DNA from: Pseudomonadota bacterium
GTDB taxonomy: Bacteria; Desulfobacterota; Desulfobacteria; Desulfobacterales; Desulfobacteraceae
Reading direction: 5' to 3'
Assembly: GCA_018816605.1 (NCBI GenBank)
Contig: JAHIVS010000420.1
Location: 1-6,822 of the forward strand
DNA length: 6,822 bases
In this document: one piece after another, positions 1-6,672 of the stretch
Layout: every line of letters begins with the position of its first letter
Numbering within the stretch: position 1 is the first letter of the stretch
Notes under the pieces: model-generated
Seen by the model: only the letters and a program-made list of their open reading frames with translations
Database searches by the model: none
Told to the model about the DNA's origin: nothing
Program-made: the position numbers and the translations under genes

Positions 1-1386
1 CCTTTGATCTGTTCCCTTTATTACGGGGAAAATGATCTGTATCCCATTGCCGTCACCGGGCTTGTGACCATTGGTGTGGGGTATCCTTTGTGGCGGTTTT
101 TCCGCCGGTGCAATGAATTGAGCATAAAGGACGGCTTTTTCATTGCATTCTTCGGCTGGATTCTGATTTCAGCTGTTTCCTGCCTGCCGTTTATGATCCA
201 TGGATCCATTCCTTCGTTCACCGATGCCTTTTTTGAGATGATGTCCGGCTATACCACTACGGGCTCCACCATACTGACGGATATTGAAATCCTTCCCCAC
301 GGGTTGCTGTTCTGGCGCAGTCAAACCCATTTGCTGGGGGGAATGGGCTTCTTAACCCTGACCATCATTTTTTTGCCCCATGGAATGGGGGGGGTGCGTA
401 TCTTCAGGGCGGAATCCAGTCCGGGCCAGGTTATCACCCGGGAAAAATTTATCCCCAGGAACCGGGATACCATGGTCTGGCTCTGGGGAATCTATATCGG
501 TCTGAACATTTTAGAAACCCTTTTGCTGTGCCTGGGCGGCATGTCCATTTTCGATTCCCTGTGTCATTCTTTCGGAACCGTATCAACCTCCGGCTATTCG
601 CCCTATAACGCCAGCATCGGGCACTATGACAATGCCTATTTTGACTGGGTGATCATTGTGTTCATGTTTCTGGGGGGTATGACCTTTATGATTTTTTATC
701 ACATGATGCAGGGAAACTGGCGGGTGATCCGGAACAATACGGAATTGCGCTGGTATCTGATGGCCCTGCTCTTTTTCTGCGCAGTCGTGTCATGGATATT
801 GTGGAAAGAAAATACCTATAATTTCATTGATTCCATCCGGTATGCCACTTTCCAGGTCACTTCCATTCTCACCACCACAGGGTTTACCACGGCCGATTAT
901 GAACTCTGGCCCCAGTCAGCCCAGATGTTTCTCTATGTGGTCTGTTTCATCGGCGCCTGTGCCGGATCCACCACCAGCGGGATTAAAATTGTTCACTATG
1001 TCCTGATTATTAAATTCGGGGTTGCCATCATCAAACAGATTTTTTTCCGACCAATGGCTGTGGTTTCGGTCCATTTGAACCAGCGGCCCGTGGATTCCCA
1101 GATTATCCATCTGGCGGTTTTTTATTTTATCGTAAATATTTTTCTGATCTTGGGCGGCGGATGTGTGATGACCCTTGTGGATCCAATGGATATTGCCACT
1201 GCCATGAGTTCGGTGATCGCAGCCCTGATGAACATCGGTCCTGGATTTGGCCAGGTGGGTCCGTCCCGAAACTTTGCCTTCATTTCCGATGCCGGCAAAT
1301 GGTTCTTATCCTGGAACATGCTGGTGGGAAGGCTGGAAATGTTTTCAGCCCTGGTTATTTTTTATCCGTCTTTCTGGAAGAAATAG
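1..1386 (+). CDS. trkH: TrkH family potassium uptake protein, membrane subunit (5'-truncated)
   Basis: This is the K+-translocating membrane subunit of a Trk system, gated by the cytoplasmic TrkA protein. The reading frame is open from base 1, so the true start lies outside the window; the TTG at position 4 is simply the first possible start codon. Numbered from that TTG, 460 residues are present, and comparison with the usual family length (about 480-490) suggests roughly 20-25 residues are missing. All four selectivity-filter loops of the superfamily are visible: TTTGST near 84-89, STSGY 194-198, TTTGFTT 290-296 and NIGPGFG 410-416. The family signature GACAGSTTSGIK lies near 317-328. Many hydrophobic segments separate the loops, as expected for repeated M1-P-M2 units. 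The C-terminus (FWKK) looks natural. The TAG stop codon is the first three bases of a palindromic repeat. The gene converges on trkA. Identification is secure. Confidence 0.96.
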   Translation, partial: PLICSLYYGENDLYPIAVTGLVTIGVGYPLWRFFRRCNELSIKDGFFIAFFGWILISAVSCLPFMIHGSIPSFTDAFFEMMSGYTTTGSTILTDIEILPHGLLFWRSQTHLLGGMGFLTLTIIFLPHGMGGVRIFRAESSPGQVITREKFIPRNRDTMVWLWGIYIGLNILETLLLCLGGMSIFDSLCHSFGTVSTSGYSPYNASIGHYDNAYFDWVIIVFMFLGGMTFMIFYHMMQGNWRVIRNNTELRWYLMALLFFCAVVSWILWKENTYNFIDSIRYATFQVTSILTTTGFTTADYELWPQSAQMFLYVVCFIGACAGSTTSGIKIVHYVLIIKFGVAIIKQIFFRPMAVVSVHLNQRPVDSQIIHLAVFYFIVNIFLILGGGCVMTLVDPMDIATAMSSVIAALMNIGPGFGQVGPSRNFAFISDAGKWFLSWNMLVGRLEMFSALVIFYPSFWKK

Positions 1387-1472
1387 TGGGGTCAGGCTTG
1401 TGGTAGTCTGGGGTCAGGCTTGGGTTATTGGGTTTCTGAAGCAAACCCAATAACCCAAGCCTGACCCCACTA
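1384..1472. repeat. REPIN/MITE-like palindromic repeat between convergent trkH and trkA
   Basis: A perfect 27-bp inverted repeat (1409-1435 paired with 1443-1469) encloses a 7-base loop, CTGAAGC. The unit TAGTGGGGTCAGGCTTG at 1384-1400 is a second left-hand copy: 14 of its bases (TGGGGTCAGGCTTG) recur at 1409-1422, and the full 17 bases are the exact reverse complement of 1456-1472. The right arm can therefore pair with either left copy. The outermost triplets, TAG at 1384 and CTA at 1470, are the stop codons of trkH and trkA. No T-run follows on either strand, so this is not a standard intrinsic terminator, although a stem this strong could still end, pause or protect both transcripts. The GGGGTCAGG core resembles repeats that I recall near REP-associated (Y1) transposases in Deltaproteobacteria. 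That link is recollection and inference; no transposase is present here. Confidence 0.85.
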
Positions 1473-2888
1473 GGCCAAAAATAATTTCTGGACATCCTTC
1501 AGGTGCTGGGACATGCAGATGACAATCACCCGCTCATCGGCCTGAATATGGGTGTTTCCCACGGCAACCTGCCAGTCGCCGTCTTTGTGGATGCCCCCGA
1601 TCATTATTTTATTGGTGTAATAGGAACTGAGTTTGGAAAGGGGCTTGCGGGTAATGGGCGAGTTCTGGGCCGCAACAATTTCAACCATTTCCGCATCAAA
1701 GCCATGGAGATGGGCCACGGAAATAAGCTCTCCCCTGCGAATGAATTTGAGAATCTTGTTGCTGGCCAGAATTTTTTTGTTCATGGCGATGTCCGATCCC
1801 ATTGTTGCCGCCAGAACCACATAATCTTCCTTGGTCACCATGGCAATACATTTTGTCTGCTTGATGGCGGACGAATTGTTTTTGGTGGAATTGTGCTGGG
1901 TCATCAAATGCTTGGCCAGCACACAGCTCATGATATTGGTTTCATTTTCTCCGGTGGCGGCAATAAAGGTATCCATTTCCAGGAGCCCTGCAGACACCAG
2001 GGCATCGGAGTCCGAACCGTCTCCCTGAAGAATCTCTGCATTTTTCAGTGCAAAGGAGAGCTCCTTGGCGGCGGTTTCATCCTTTTCTATGAGTCTTACC
2101 GCAACTGTTTTTCCCAATAGCTCGGCCAGACGCCGTCCCACCAGTCCGCCCCCGATGATCATCACATGGTGCTGGGCCTGTTGTTCAACACCCGTAAGGG
2201 CCATGAGCCGGTTCAGATTTTGACTGCCGGCCATGAAAAAGGCCTGATCCTGGGGCAGAAGTTCATCTTCCCCGCTGGGAATGATGGTGGTTATTCCCCG
2301 GGTCATGGCAACCACCCGAAAGGGAAAATCATTGTATTCCCGGGAGATGTCTTTGAGTTTTTTGTGGGCAAGGGGCGATTTTTCCTGGATGCGGGTGGCC
2401 ATGGCCTGTATCTGGCCTTTGGCAACGTCAATGATATCGTTTCCTGCCCTCAGTTTGATCAGTCTGAAAATTTCCTGGGCAGCCAGCTCTTCCGGGTGGA
2501 TGATCAAATCAATCTTAAGATCTTTTGCCGTCATGAGGGAATCGCTGCTTCCAAACTCGGTGGATCTCACCCGGGCTATTTTGCGGGGGATGCCAAAACG
2601 GTGGGCAATCTGGCAGCTCATCATATTTACGGCATCATTGTTGGTGACGGCAATCATATAATCCATTTTTTCAGCCCCCACTTCACGCCAGCATTCGATG
2701 CTCATGGCATTCCCCTGGATCAGGCGGGCATCTATATTGCCGTCCGCATGGCGGAGCAATGTCCCATCCGGCTCAATGGCCGTAATCGCATACCCTTCAT
2801 GGACAAGGCGTTTGGCCAGGTAGTACCCCACACCCCCCAGTCCCAGAATCAGAATGTTGGTGGATTTGGCAGGTTTATTCGCAATCAT
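1470..2888 (-). CDS. trkA: Trk system potassium transporter subunit TrkA
   Basis: TrkA is the peripheral cytoplasmic subunit that binds NAD(H)/nucleotides and gates TrkH. At 472 residues it has the usual duplicated architecture: TrkA_N (Rossmann) about 10-130, TrkA_C about 145-230, a second TrkA_N about 240-365 and a second TrkA_C about 385-470. The nucleotide-binding glycine motifs are GLGGVG (16-21) and GGGLVG (246-251). Each is followed at the end of the next strand by an acidic residue suited to binding ribose (E39 in AIEPD, E268 in LIEKD). The ATG start is bounded by an in-frame TGA 27 bases upstream. An AAGGAA-type ribosome site lies 12 bases before it, a slightly long spacing. A polar stretch of about 15 residues (around 329-347, rich in N, S, K, T) appears inserted in the second Rossmann domain. 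The stop codon TAG lies in the palindromic repeat shared with trkH. The gene follows the corrinoid genes on the same strand after 109 bases. Confidence 0.96.
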   Translation of the reverse strand: MIANKPAKSTNILILGLGGVGYYLAKRLVHEGYAITAIEPDGTLLRHADGNIDARLIQGNAMSIECWREVGAEKMDYMIAVTNNDAVNMMSCQIAHRFGIPRKIARVRSTEFGSSDSLMTAKDLKIDLIIHPEELAAQEIFRLIKLRAGNDIIDVAKGQIQAMATRIQEKSPLAHKKLKDISREYNDFPFRVVAMTRGITTIIPSGEDELLPQDQAFFMAGSQNLNRLMALTGVEQQAQHHVMIIGGGLVGRRLAELLGKTVAVRLIEKDETAAKELSFALKNAEILQGDGSDSDALVSAGLLEMDTFIAATGENETNIMSCVLAKHLMTQHNSTKNNSSAIKQTKCIAMVTKEDYVVLAATMGSDIAMNKKILASNKILKFIRRGELISVAHLHGFDAEMVEIVAAQNSPITRKPLSKLSSYYTNKIMIGGIHKDGDWQVAVGNTHIQADERVIVICMSQHLKDVQKLFLA

Positions 2889-2997
2889 ATATCCAAGGGC
2901 TTCCTTTGTGTGTCAGTTGGAGGATTTATTATGATAGGCCTTAAAGTCGGCGTATCCATGCGTCCATTGCTCTTTTGCCAGAGATACGATTCAAATA
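2889..2997 (-). other. Intergenic leader of trkA, no clear signal
   Basis: These 109 bases separate the activation-like gene from trkA on the - strand. A TATCAT/CATAAT-like stretch (around 2929-2937, read on the - strand) could serve as a -10 element, but no good -35 sequence stands at the proper distance. No hairpin followed by a T-run is visible. Whether trkA has its own promoter or is served by read-through from the corrinoid operon cannot be decided from the sequence. Confidence 0.3.
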
Positions 2998-3744
2998 CTA
3001 GAACAGCTTATTTTTGTCAACTTTGTCCAGGGCTGAAGTGGATTGCAGTTTGCATTCGGTATTTTTGGCACAAACCTTACAGAAGCTGCCCATCCCGGCT
3101 GTCTCATATCCCGGACCCAAGCCGATCAGACAGGAAATTGTTTTAAACGGGAAGAGAACAGCATTTTTTTGAATTTTTACCCTTATTTTTTCCAGGGGTA
3201 AGAGTGAGCACAGCTTTATCTGCTCTTCGAGCTTCCACCCACAGACCGACCCTGGACTCAAAAAAGGACTCAGGCCCATTTTTATTGCCAGGGCTTGCTT
3301 CTGGGCCAAATGTTTTATGTGATTCCCCACCTTTTCAAGGACAATTAACCCGATCAGATCCAGCAGATACGATGTGAGCAGATCACCCCTTTGGGAGGCT
3401 TTTTGGGATTTGTATTCAAGGGCCGGGCCTGCCGTGTAAACCGAGACAAGGCAATGGCGGGCATGGGTTAAAAATTTTATGGAATCTCCAAAGTCAAAGG
3501 TCACCCGTTTGTCAGGGGCCTGAATGAGATCTCCGCAGGTATCGGTTTGTGTCAGCTGAAAGTCAAACCAGTCGTATGCGGCTGCGGGTTCCCATATGTT
3601 TTTAACGCTTTGCAGAATTTTTTCGGCTGTTTCCAGCACTTCAGGCTTCCGGCCCGAAGGGTCAATCTTTTGTTCAAGGTCCAGGCAGCTCACATGGATT
3701 TTCATATGGGCAAGCACATGGGGCTTTGAATTGAAGGGTTTCAA
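2998..3744 (-). CDS. Stand-alone vitamin B12-dependent methionine synthase activation-domain homologue
   Basis: This is a 248-residue protein (from the chosen TTG start) resembling the C-terminal activation domain of MetH, which binds S-adenosylmethionine to re-methylate an oxidised cob(II)alamin cofactor. Many anaerobes encode it as a separate protein; Thermotoga TM0269 is a known example. The match rests on the segment LSPGSVCGWKLEEQ (about 162-175), followed by the LL...KI.V pattern and FPFKTISCLIGLG (about 198-210), which parallel the family's R-x-SPG...W...EQ and P-x-KS-x-S-x-IVG elements. The middle helix LLTSYLLDLIG also fits. The C-terminus carries CKVCAKNTEC (C222, C225, C231), a CxxCx5C cluster that could bind a metal or Fe-S centre. 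The TTG start is preferred because AAGGAGG stands 5 bases before it. A longer frame starts at another TTG (3789) and would overlap cobQ by 14 bases. Being last in the corrinoid operon supports a corrinoid-maintenance role. The exact client enzyme is unknown. Confidence 0.8.
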   Translation of the reverse strand: MKPFNSKPHVLAHMKIHVSCLDLEQKIDPSGRKPEVLETAEKILQSVKNIWEPAAAYDWFDFQLTQTDTCGDLIQAPDKRVTFDFGDSIKFLTHARHCLVSVYTAGPALEYKSQKASQRGDLLTSYLLDLIGLIVLEKVGNHIKHLAQKQALAIKMGLSPFLSPGSVCGWKLEEQIKLCSLLPLEKIRVKIQKNAVLFPFKTISCLIGLGPGYETAGMGSFCKVCAKNTECKLQSTSALDKVDKNKLF

Positions 3745-3749
3745 AAACG

Positions 3750-3756
3750 CCTCCTT
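3750..3756 (-). promoter_or_regulatory. Strong Shine-Dalgarno site deciding a TTG start
   Basis: On the - strand this reads AAGGAGG, a complete anti-16S complement, with a 5-base spacer (CGTTT) to the TTG at 3744-3742. No ATG stands near it; the next in-frame ATG is 13 codons further in and has no purine-rich site before it. This favours a TTG start and a 31-base gap after the cobQ stop, rather than the longer overlapping frame. Confidence 0.75.
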
Positions 3757-3775
3757 CCTCTTCTGGTATCGGCCG

Positions 3776-5266
3776 TCAGGAGAGGTCAAAAGCTTCCATG
3801 ATGGCAGCCAGGTCTATATGGTGTTCAAAATGTTTTTTGAGCTGGGTATAAGCGGTTTCTTTTTCAGAAACAAAATTTTTTTCCATTGAGAGTTTATTGC
3901 CGAGCCCGATGGACTCCAGCCATTTTTTTGTGATGCCGGGAGAATCGAACATGCCGTGCATATAGGTGCCGGCGATCCTGTGATCCTCTGACACGCATCC
4001 GTCAAAATCATTGCACGCTTCCTGGTTTCTTTTGTGGACCTTGAACAAAGGATATCCGCCGTCGTTTTGGGTGTATCCCATGTGGATTTCATAGCCCTTC
4101 CCAGGCGTGTTGTACCAGGAAAAAGAGCTGAGGGTGGTGGTTTTGGGAGCCTTTAACAGGGTCCGTACCGGAAGAAGGTTCAGCCCGGAAGTCCTGCCGG
4201 GTTCCCCCTCATGCCCTTCCGGGTCGTCAACACTTTTTCCAAGAATCTGGTAACCGCCGCAGATCCCCAGGATATGCCCTTTTGACGCGGCATATTCCTT
4301 AATTTTTTTGTCCCATCCCTTTGCCCTGAGCCACTGGATATCGTCCCTGGTGTTTTTTGATCCCGGAATGATGACGGCAGAAAACCGTGACAGGTCCATG
4401 GGGGTGTCAACAAAGACAACCTGAAGTCCCTTGACAGACCCCAGGGCATGGAAATCCGTAAAATTGGAAATGTGGGAAAGCCGGATTACGGCAATGGCGG
4501 GTTCCCCGGTGTTCAGGGACGAAAGTGGGCGGCAGGATTCAATCTCAACCGAATCTTCGGCATCAATCCTAAAATGGGAATACCACGGCAGAACCCCGAA
4601 AACCTTTTTGCCCGTTTTGGCTTCGATCCAGGAAACCCCCTCTTTGAACAGGGAGATATCTCCCCTGAACCGGTTGATGATAAAGCCTTTGATCCTGTCC
4701 TTATATTTGGGGGGAAGGCATTCCAGGGTGCCGACAATCTGACCGAAAACACCGCCCCTGTGGATGTCTGCAACCAGAACGACCTCGGCCTTGGCATATT
4801 CTGCCATGGGGAAATTGACAATGTCCGAGGGCATGAGGTTGACTTCCGCGCAGGAGCCGGCGCCTTCCAGAACGATGAGGCCATGGCGGCTTTGAAGCCT
4901 GTCATAGGCCTGGCAGGCGGCTGTAAAATACTGGGCTTTTTTATGGTGATATGCGGATGCCGTGCTGTTCTCAAAGGCCAATCCATTTAAAACCACCTGG
5001 GAGCCCAGGTCTCCTGTGGGTTTTAGCAGCACCGGGTTCATGTCCACATGGGGAGGAATTCTGGCAGCCTCTGCCTGGACAATCTGGGCCCGCCCCATTT
5101 CCAGGCCTTCGGGGGTGATGCCCGAGTTGTTGGACATGTTCTGGGCTTTAAAGGGCGCAACATCAAAGTTTCTATCGGCCAGTGATCTACAGAGGGCTGC
5201 GGCAACAATACTTTTCCCCACGTCAGAGCCGGTACCAAAGACGGCCAGAGCTTTTTTCTGTTTCAT
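3776..5266 (-). CDS. cobQ: Cobyric acid synthase (adenosylcobyric acid synthase, CobQ/CbiP)
   Basis: This cytoplasmic enzyme uses glutamine and ATP to amidate the b, d, e and g carboxyls of adenosylcob(III)yrinic acid a,c-diamide, giving adenosylcobyric acid. The 496-residue length is normal for the family. The N-terminal dethiobiotin-synthetase-like ATPase domain (about 1-230) begins with the P-loop variant GTGSDVGKS (11-19), followed by PFKAQNMSNNSG (38-49), a CobQ hallmark. The C-terminal class I glutamine amidotransferase domain (about 255-450) contains VIIPGSKNTRDD (298-309), the nucleophile elbow GICGGYQ with Cys336, and the catalytic histidine in TYMHGMF (His437). The ATG overlaps the cobO stop in an ATGA arrangement (4 bases), and only a weak GGA stands upstream, so translation is probably coupled to cobO. 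This fits the pathway order: CobO adenosylates the substrate that CobQ then amidates. No key residue is missing. Confidence 0.97.
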   Translation of the reverse strand: MKQKKALAVFGTGSDVGKSIVAAALCRSLADRNFDVAPFKAQNMSNNSGITPEGLEMGRAQIVQAEAARIPPHVDMNPVLLKPTGDLGSQVVLNGLAFENSTASAYHHKKAQYFTAACQAYDRLQSRHGLIVLEGAGSCAEVNLMPSDIVNFPMAEYAKAEVVLVADIHRGGVFGQIVGTLECLPPKYKDRIKGFIINRFRGDISLFKEGVSWIEAKTGKKVFGVLPWYSHFRIDAEDSVEIESCRPLSSLNTGEPAIAVIRLSHISNFTDFHALGSVKGLQVVFVDTPMDLSRFSAVIIPGSKNTRDDIQWLRAKGWDKKIKEYAASKGHILGICGGYQILGKSVDDPEGHEGEPGRTSGLNLLPVRTLLKAPKTTTLSSFSWYNTPGKGYEIHMGYTQNDGGYPLFKVHKRNQEACNDFDGCVSEDHRIAGTYMHGMFDSPGITKKWLESIGLGNKLSMEKNFVSEKETAYTQLKKHFEHHIDLAAIMEAFDLS

Positions 5267-5778
5267 TTTTCGATTCCGATCCTCGCCTTGATCCCTTGCT
5301 GGTAATAATGTTTTATTTCCTTCATCTCCATCACCAGATCGGCGCGTTCCACAATGGCCGGGGTTGCCCCCCGCCCGGTGACAACAAGCTCCACATGGGC
5401 GGGTTTTGCGTTAAAAAGGTCCAGAAGGGATCGTTCTGTGATAATGCCGTATTTAAGGGCCATATTGCCCTCGTCCATAATGACCAGGTCATGGGCGCCC
5501 TGGGTGAGGACCTGGAAAATTTTTTTATAGCCGCTGATCCCGGCTTTTTTATCCTCTTCAGAGGGCTTGCCTTTTACAAATTTTCCCAGACCAAAGTGCT
5601 CCACGGTTATCTGGTCTGGAAACCGCGCAAGCGCTTTCATTTCAGAGTATTTGCCTGATTTTAAAAATTGTCCGATAAACACTTTCTTCCCGGCACCGAC
5701 AGCCCGTATGGCAAGTCCCAGGGCAGAGGTGGTTTTGCCTTTACCATTGCCTGTGTAGATTTGGATATATCCTTCCAT
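5263..5778 (-). CDS. cobO: Cob(I)yrinic acid a,c-diamide / corrinoid adenosyltransferase, CobO/BtuR type
   Basis: This enzyme transfers the 5'-deoxyadenosyl group of ATP to the cobalt of reduced corrinoids. It serves de novo synthesis and salvage in the cytoplasm. At 171 residues it is a compact member of the CobA/CobO/BtuR family, lacking the N-terminal extension seen in some relatives. Visible motifs are the P-loop GNGKGKTT (10-17), the MDEGN acidic loop after a hydrophobic strand (101-105), VTGRGATP (133-140), and the C-terminal hallmark EMKEIKHYYQQG continuing to ARIGIE (151-170). In the acidic loop, relatives often have DEI/DEL where this protein has DEG, a small variation. GGAGG (5788-5792 on the - strand) lies 9 bases before the ATG. 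The TGA stop overlaps the cobQ ATG by 4 bases, implying coupled translation. It follows cobJ after 81 bases. Confidence 0.97.
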   Translation of the reverse strand: MEGYIQIYTGNGKGKTTSALGLAIRAVGAGKKVFIGQFLKSGKYSEMKALARFPDQITVEHFGLGKFVKGKPSEEDKKAGISGYKKIFQVLTQGAHDLVIMDEGNMALKYGIITERSLLDLFNAKPAHVELVVTGRGATPAIVERADLVMEMKEIKHYYQQGIKARIGIEK

Positions 5779-5859
5779 GAAGTCCTGCCTCCCGTGGCTG
5801 TTGATTGAATGCCGGCCAACAATTCCATAAAAAAAGATATGGGGCCTGTGTTCCTTTTT
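5779..5859 (-). other. 81-base cobJ-cobO spacer
   Basis: This is the largest gap between the biosynthetic genes. It holds short A and T runs and two weak 5-bp A/T-rich hairpins, one of them around CCATA/TATGG at 5825-5842. The ribosome site of cobO lies near its cobO-proximal end. It is too short for a cobalamin riboswitch and has no GC-rich stem with a T-run, so co-transcription across it is likely. Confidence 0.4.
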
Positions 5860-6672
5860 TTAAAGGGCATATTTTTTTGAATATCCCCTGGGGGTGTACA
5901 TGAAATCAAGGTATGCCGTGGATGCACTATTGCCAATGAACAGAACCGTCTGCATGTTGACCTGGGCTTTGTCCATCTCGCCCAGGCAGACAATTGTTAC
6001 CTGCTGTTGTTCTCTCATGGCCGAGGTTACAATTCCCACCGGGGTTTTGGAGTCTCTGTATTCAGCAATGATTTCCCGGGCCCTTGCCAGCTGCCAGTCC
6101 CTTTTTTTGCTTTTCGGGTTGTAAATGGCAATGACAAAATCTGCCATGGCCGCTGCGTGAAGTCTTTTTTCAATGGTCTCCCAGGGGGTCAAAAGATCAC
6201 TGAGACTGATGACGGCAAAATCATGGGTCAGGGGCGCACCCACAAGGGATGCCCCGGCCGCAAGGGCGGGGATCCCGGGAACGATTTCAATTTCCAGGGT
6301 ATTTTTTTGGGTATGGGGCAAGGTTTCGGCCGAGTACCGTATCAGGTTCAGCTCTTTTTTCTGGCACAGCTCAAACACAAGGCCTGCCATGGCATAGATA
6401 CCGGAATCCCCTCCTGATACCAGGGCGCAGGCTTTTCCGGAAAGGGCTTCGGAAATGGCTTTTTCAACCCGTTCCACCTCCCGGGTCATGCCGGTGGAAA
6501 TGATCTGTTTATCTTTGATGACCGGTCGTATAAGGTCAATATAGGTGGTGTATCCTGCAATGGAATCGGCCTGGTTTAACAGTTCAAGGGCCCGGGGAGC
6601 CATATAGCACAGGTCTCCGGGGCCGGTTCCGATGACAAAAAGCCGGGGCCTTTTGTGGGTATCATTTAACAT
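5860..6672 (-). CDS. cobJ: (Cobalt-)precorrin-3B C17-methyltransferase, CobJ/CbiH
   Basis: This S-adenosylmethionine-dependent methylase adds the C17 methyl group and drives ring contraction of the tetrapyrrole in corrin synthesis. At 270 residues it is normal for the single-domain form. Diagnostic segments are the SAM-binding loop GTGPGD (15-20), SGGDSGIYAMA (86-96), VPGIPALAAGASLVGAPL (131-148), then the CobJ/CbiH-typical SLSDLLTPWE (156-165) and IAIYNPKSKKR (181-191). The ATG is bounded by an in-frame TAA 9 bases upstream, and TAGGAG stands 9 bases before it, so the start is firm. The upstream frame's TAA overlaps the first 7 bases of this gene. The anaerobic cbi-type route (CbiH) is inferred from the likely host; sequence alone does not separate CbiH from CobJ here. 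Confidence 0.95.
   Translation of the reverse strand: MLNDTHKRPRLFVIGTGPGDLCYMAPRALELLNQADSIAGYTTYIDLIRPVIKDKQIISTGMTREVERVEKAISEALSGKACALVSGGDSGIYAMAGLVFELCQKKELNLIRYSAETLPHTQKNTLEIEIVPGIPALAAGASLVGAPLTHDFAVISLSDLLTPWETIEKRLHAAAMADFVIAIYNPKSKKRDWQLARAREIIAEYRDSKTPVGIVTSAMREQQQVTIVCLGEMDKAQVNMQTVLFIGNSASTAYLDFMYTPRGYSKKYAL

Noticed and set aside
1409..1469. Intrinsic bidirectional terminator
   Set aside because: The stem is very strong, but neither strand has a T-run after it, and the repeated outer arms fit a REP-type element better. A terminator role is possible but not shown.
1503..2120. + strand open frame of 205 codons opposite trkA
   Set aside because: Shadow of trkA: no family resemblance, and the antisense trkA frame is fully conserved in its motifs.
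2920..2965. Sigma-70 promoter for trkA
   Set aside because: A CATAAT-like -10 is present, but no acceptable -35 stands at 16-18 bases, so no promoter is called.
2166..3146. Long + strand open frame (326 codons) opposite trkA and the intergenic gap
   Set aside because: It lies antisense to the well-supported trkA and into the activation-like gene, with no recognisable domain and a composition (many G, H, F) typical of a shadow frame.
4448..4990. + strand open frame of 180 codons opposite cobQ
   Set aside because: Antisense shadow of cobQ with no recognisable motif and no plausible start context.
5779..5859. Cobalamin riboswitch or terminator between cobJ and cobO
   Set aside because: Only 81 bases, no B12-box-like sequence, and the hairpins are only about 5 bp and A/T-rich.
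5860..5880. Hairpin CCTTT/AAAGG at the cobJ stop codon
   Set aside because: Five weak base pairs in a homopolymer-rich stretch; expected by chance.
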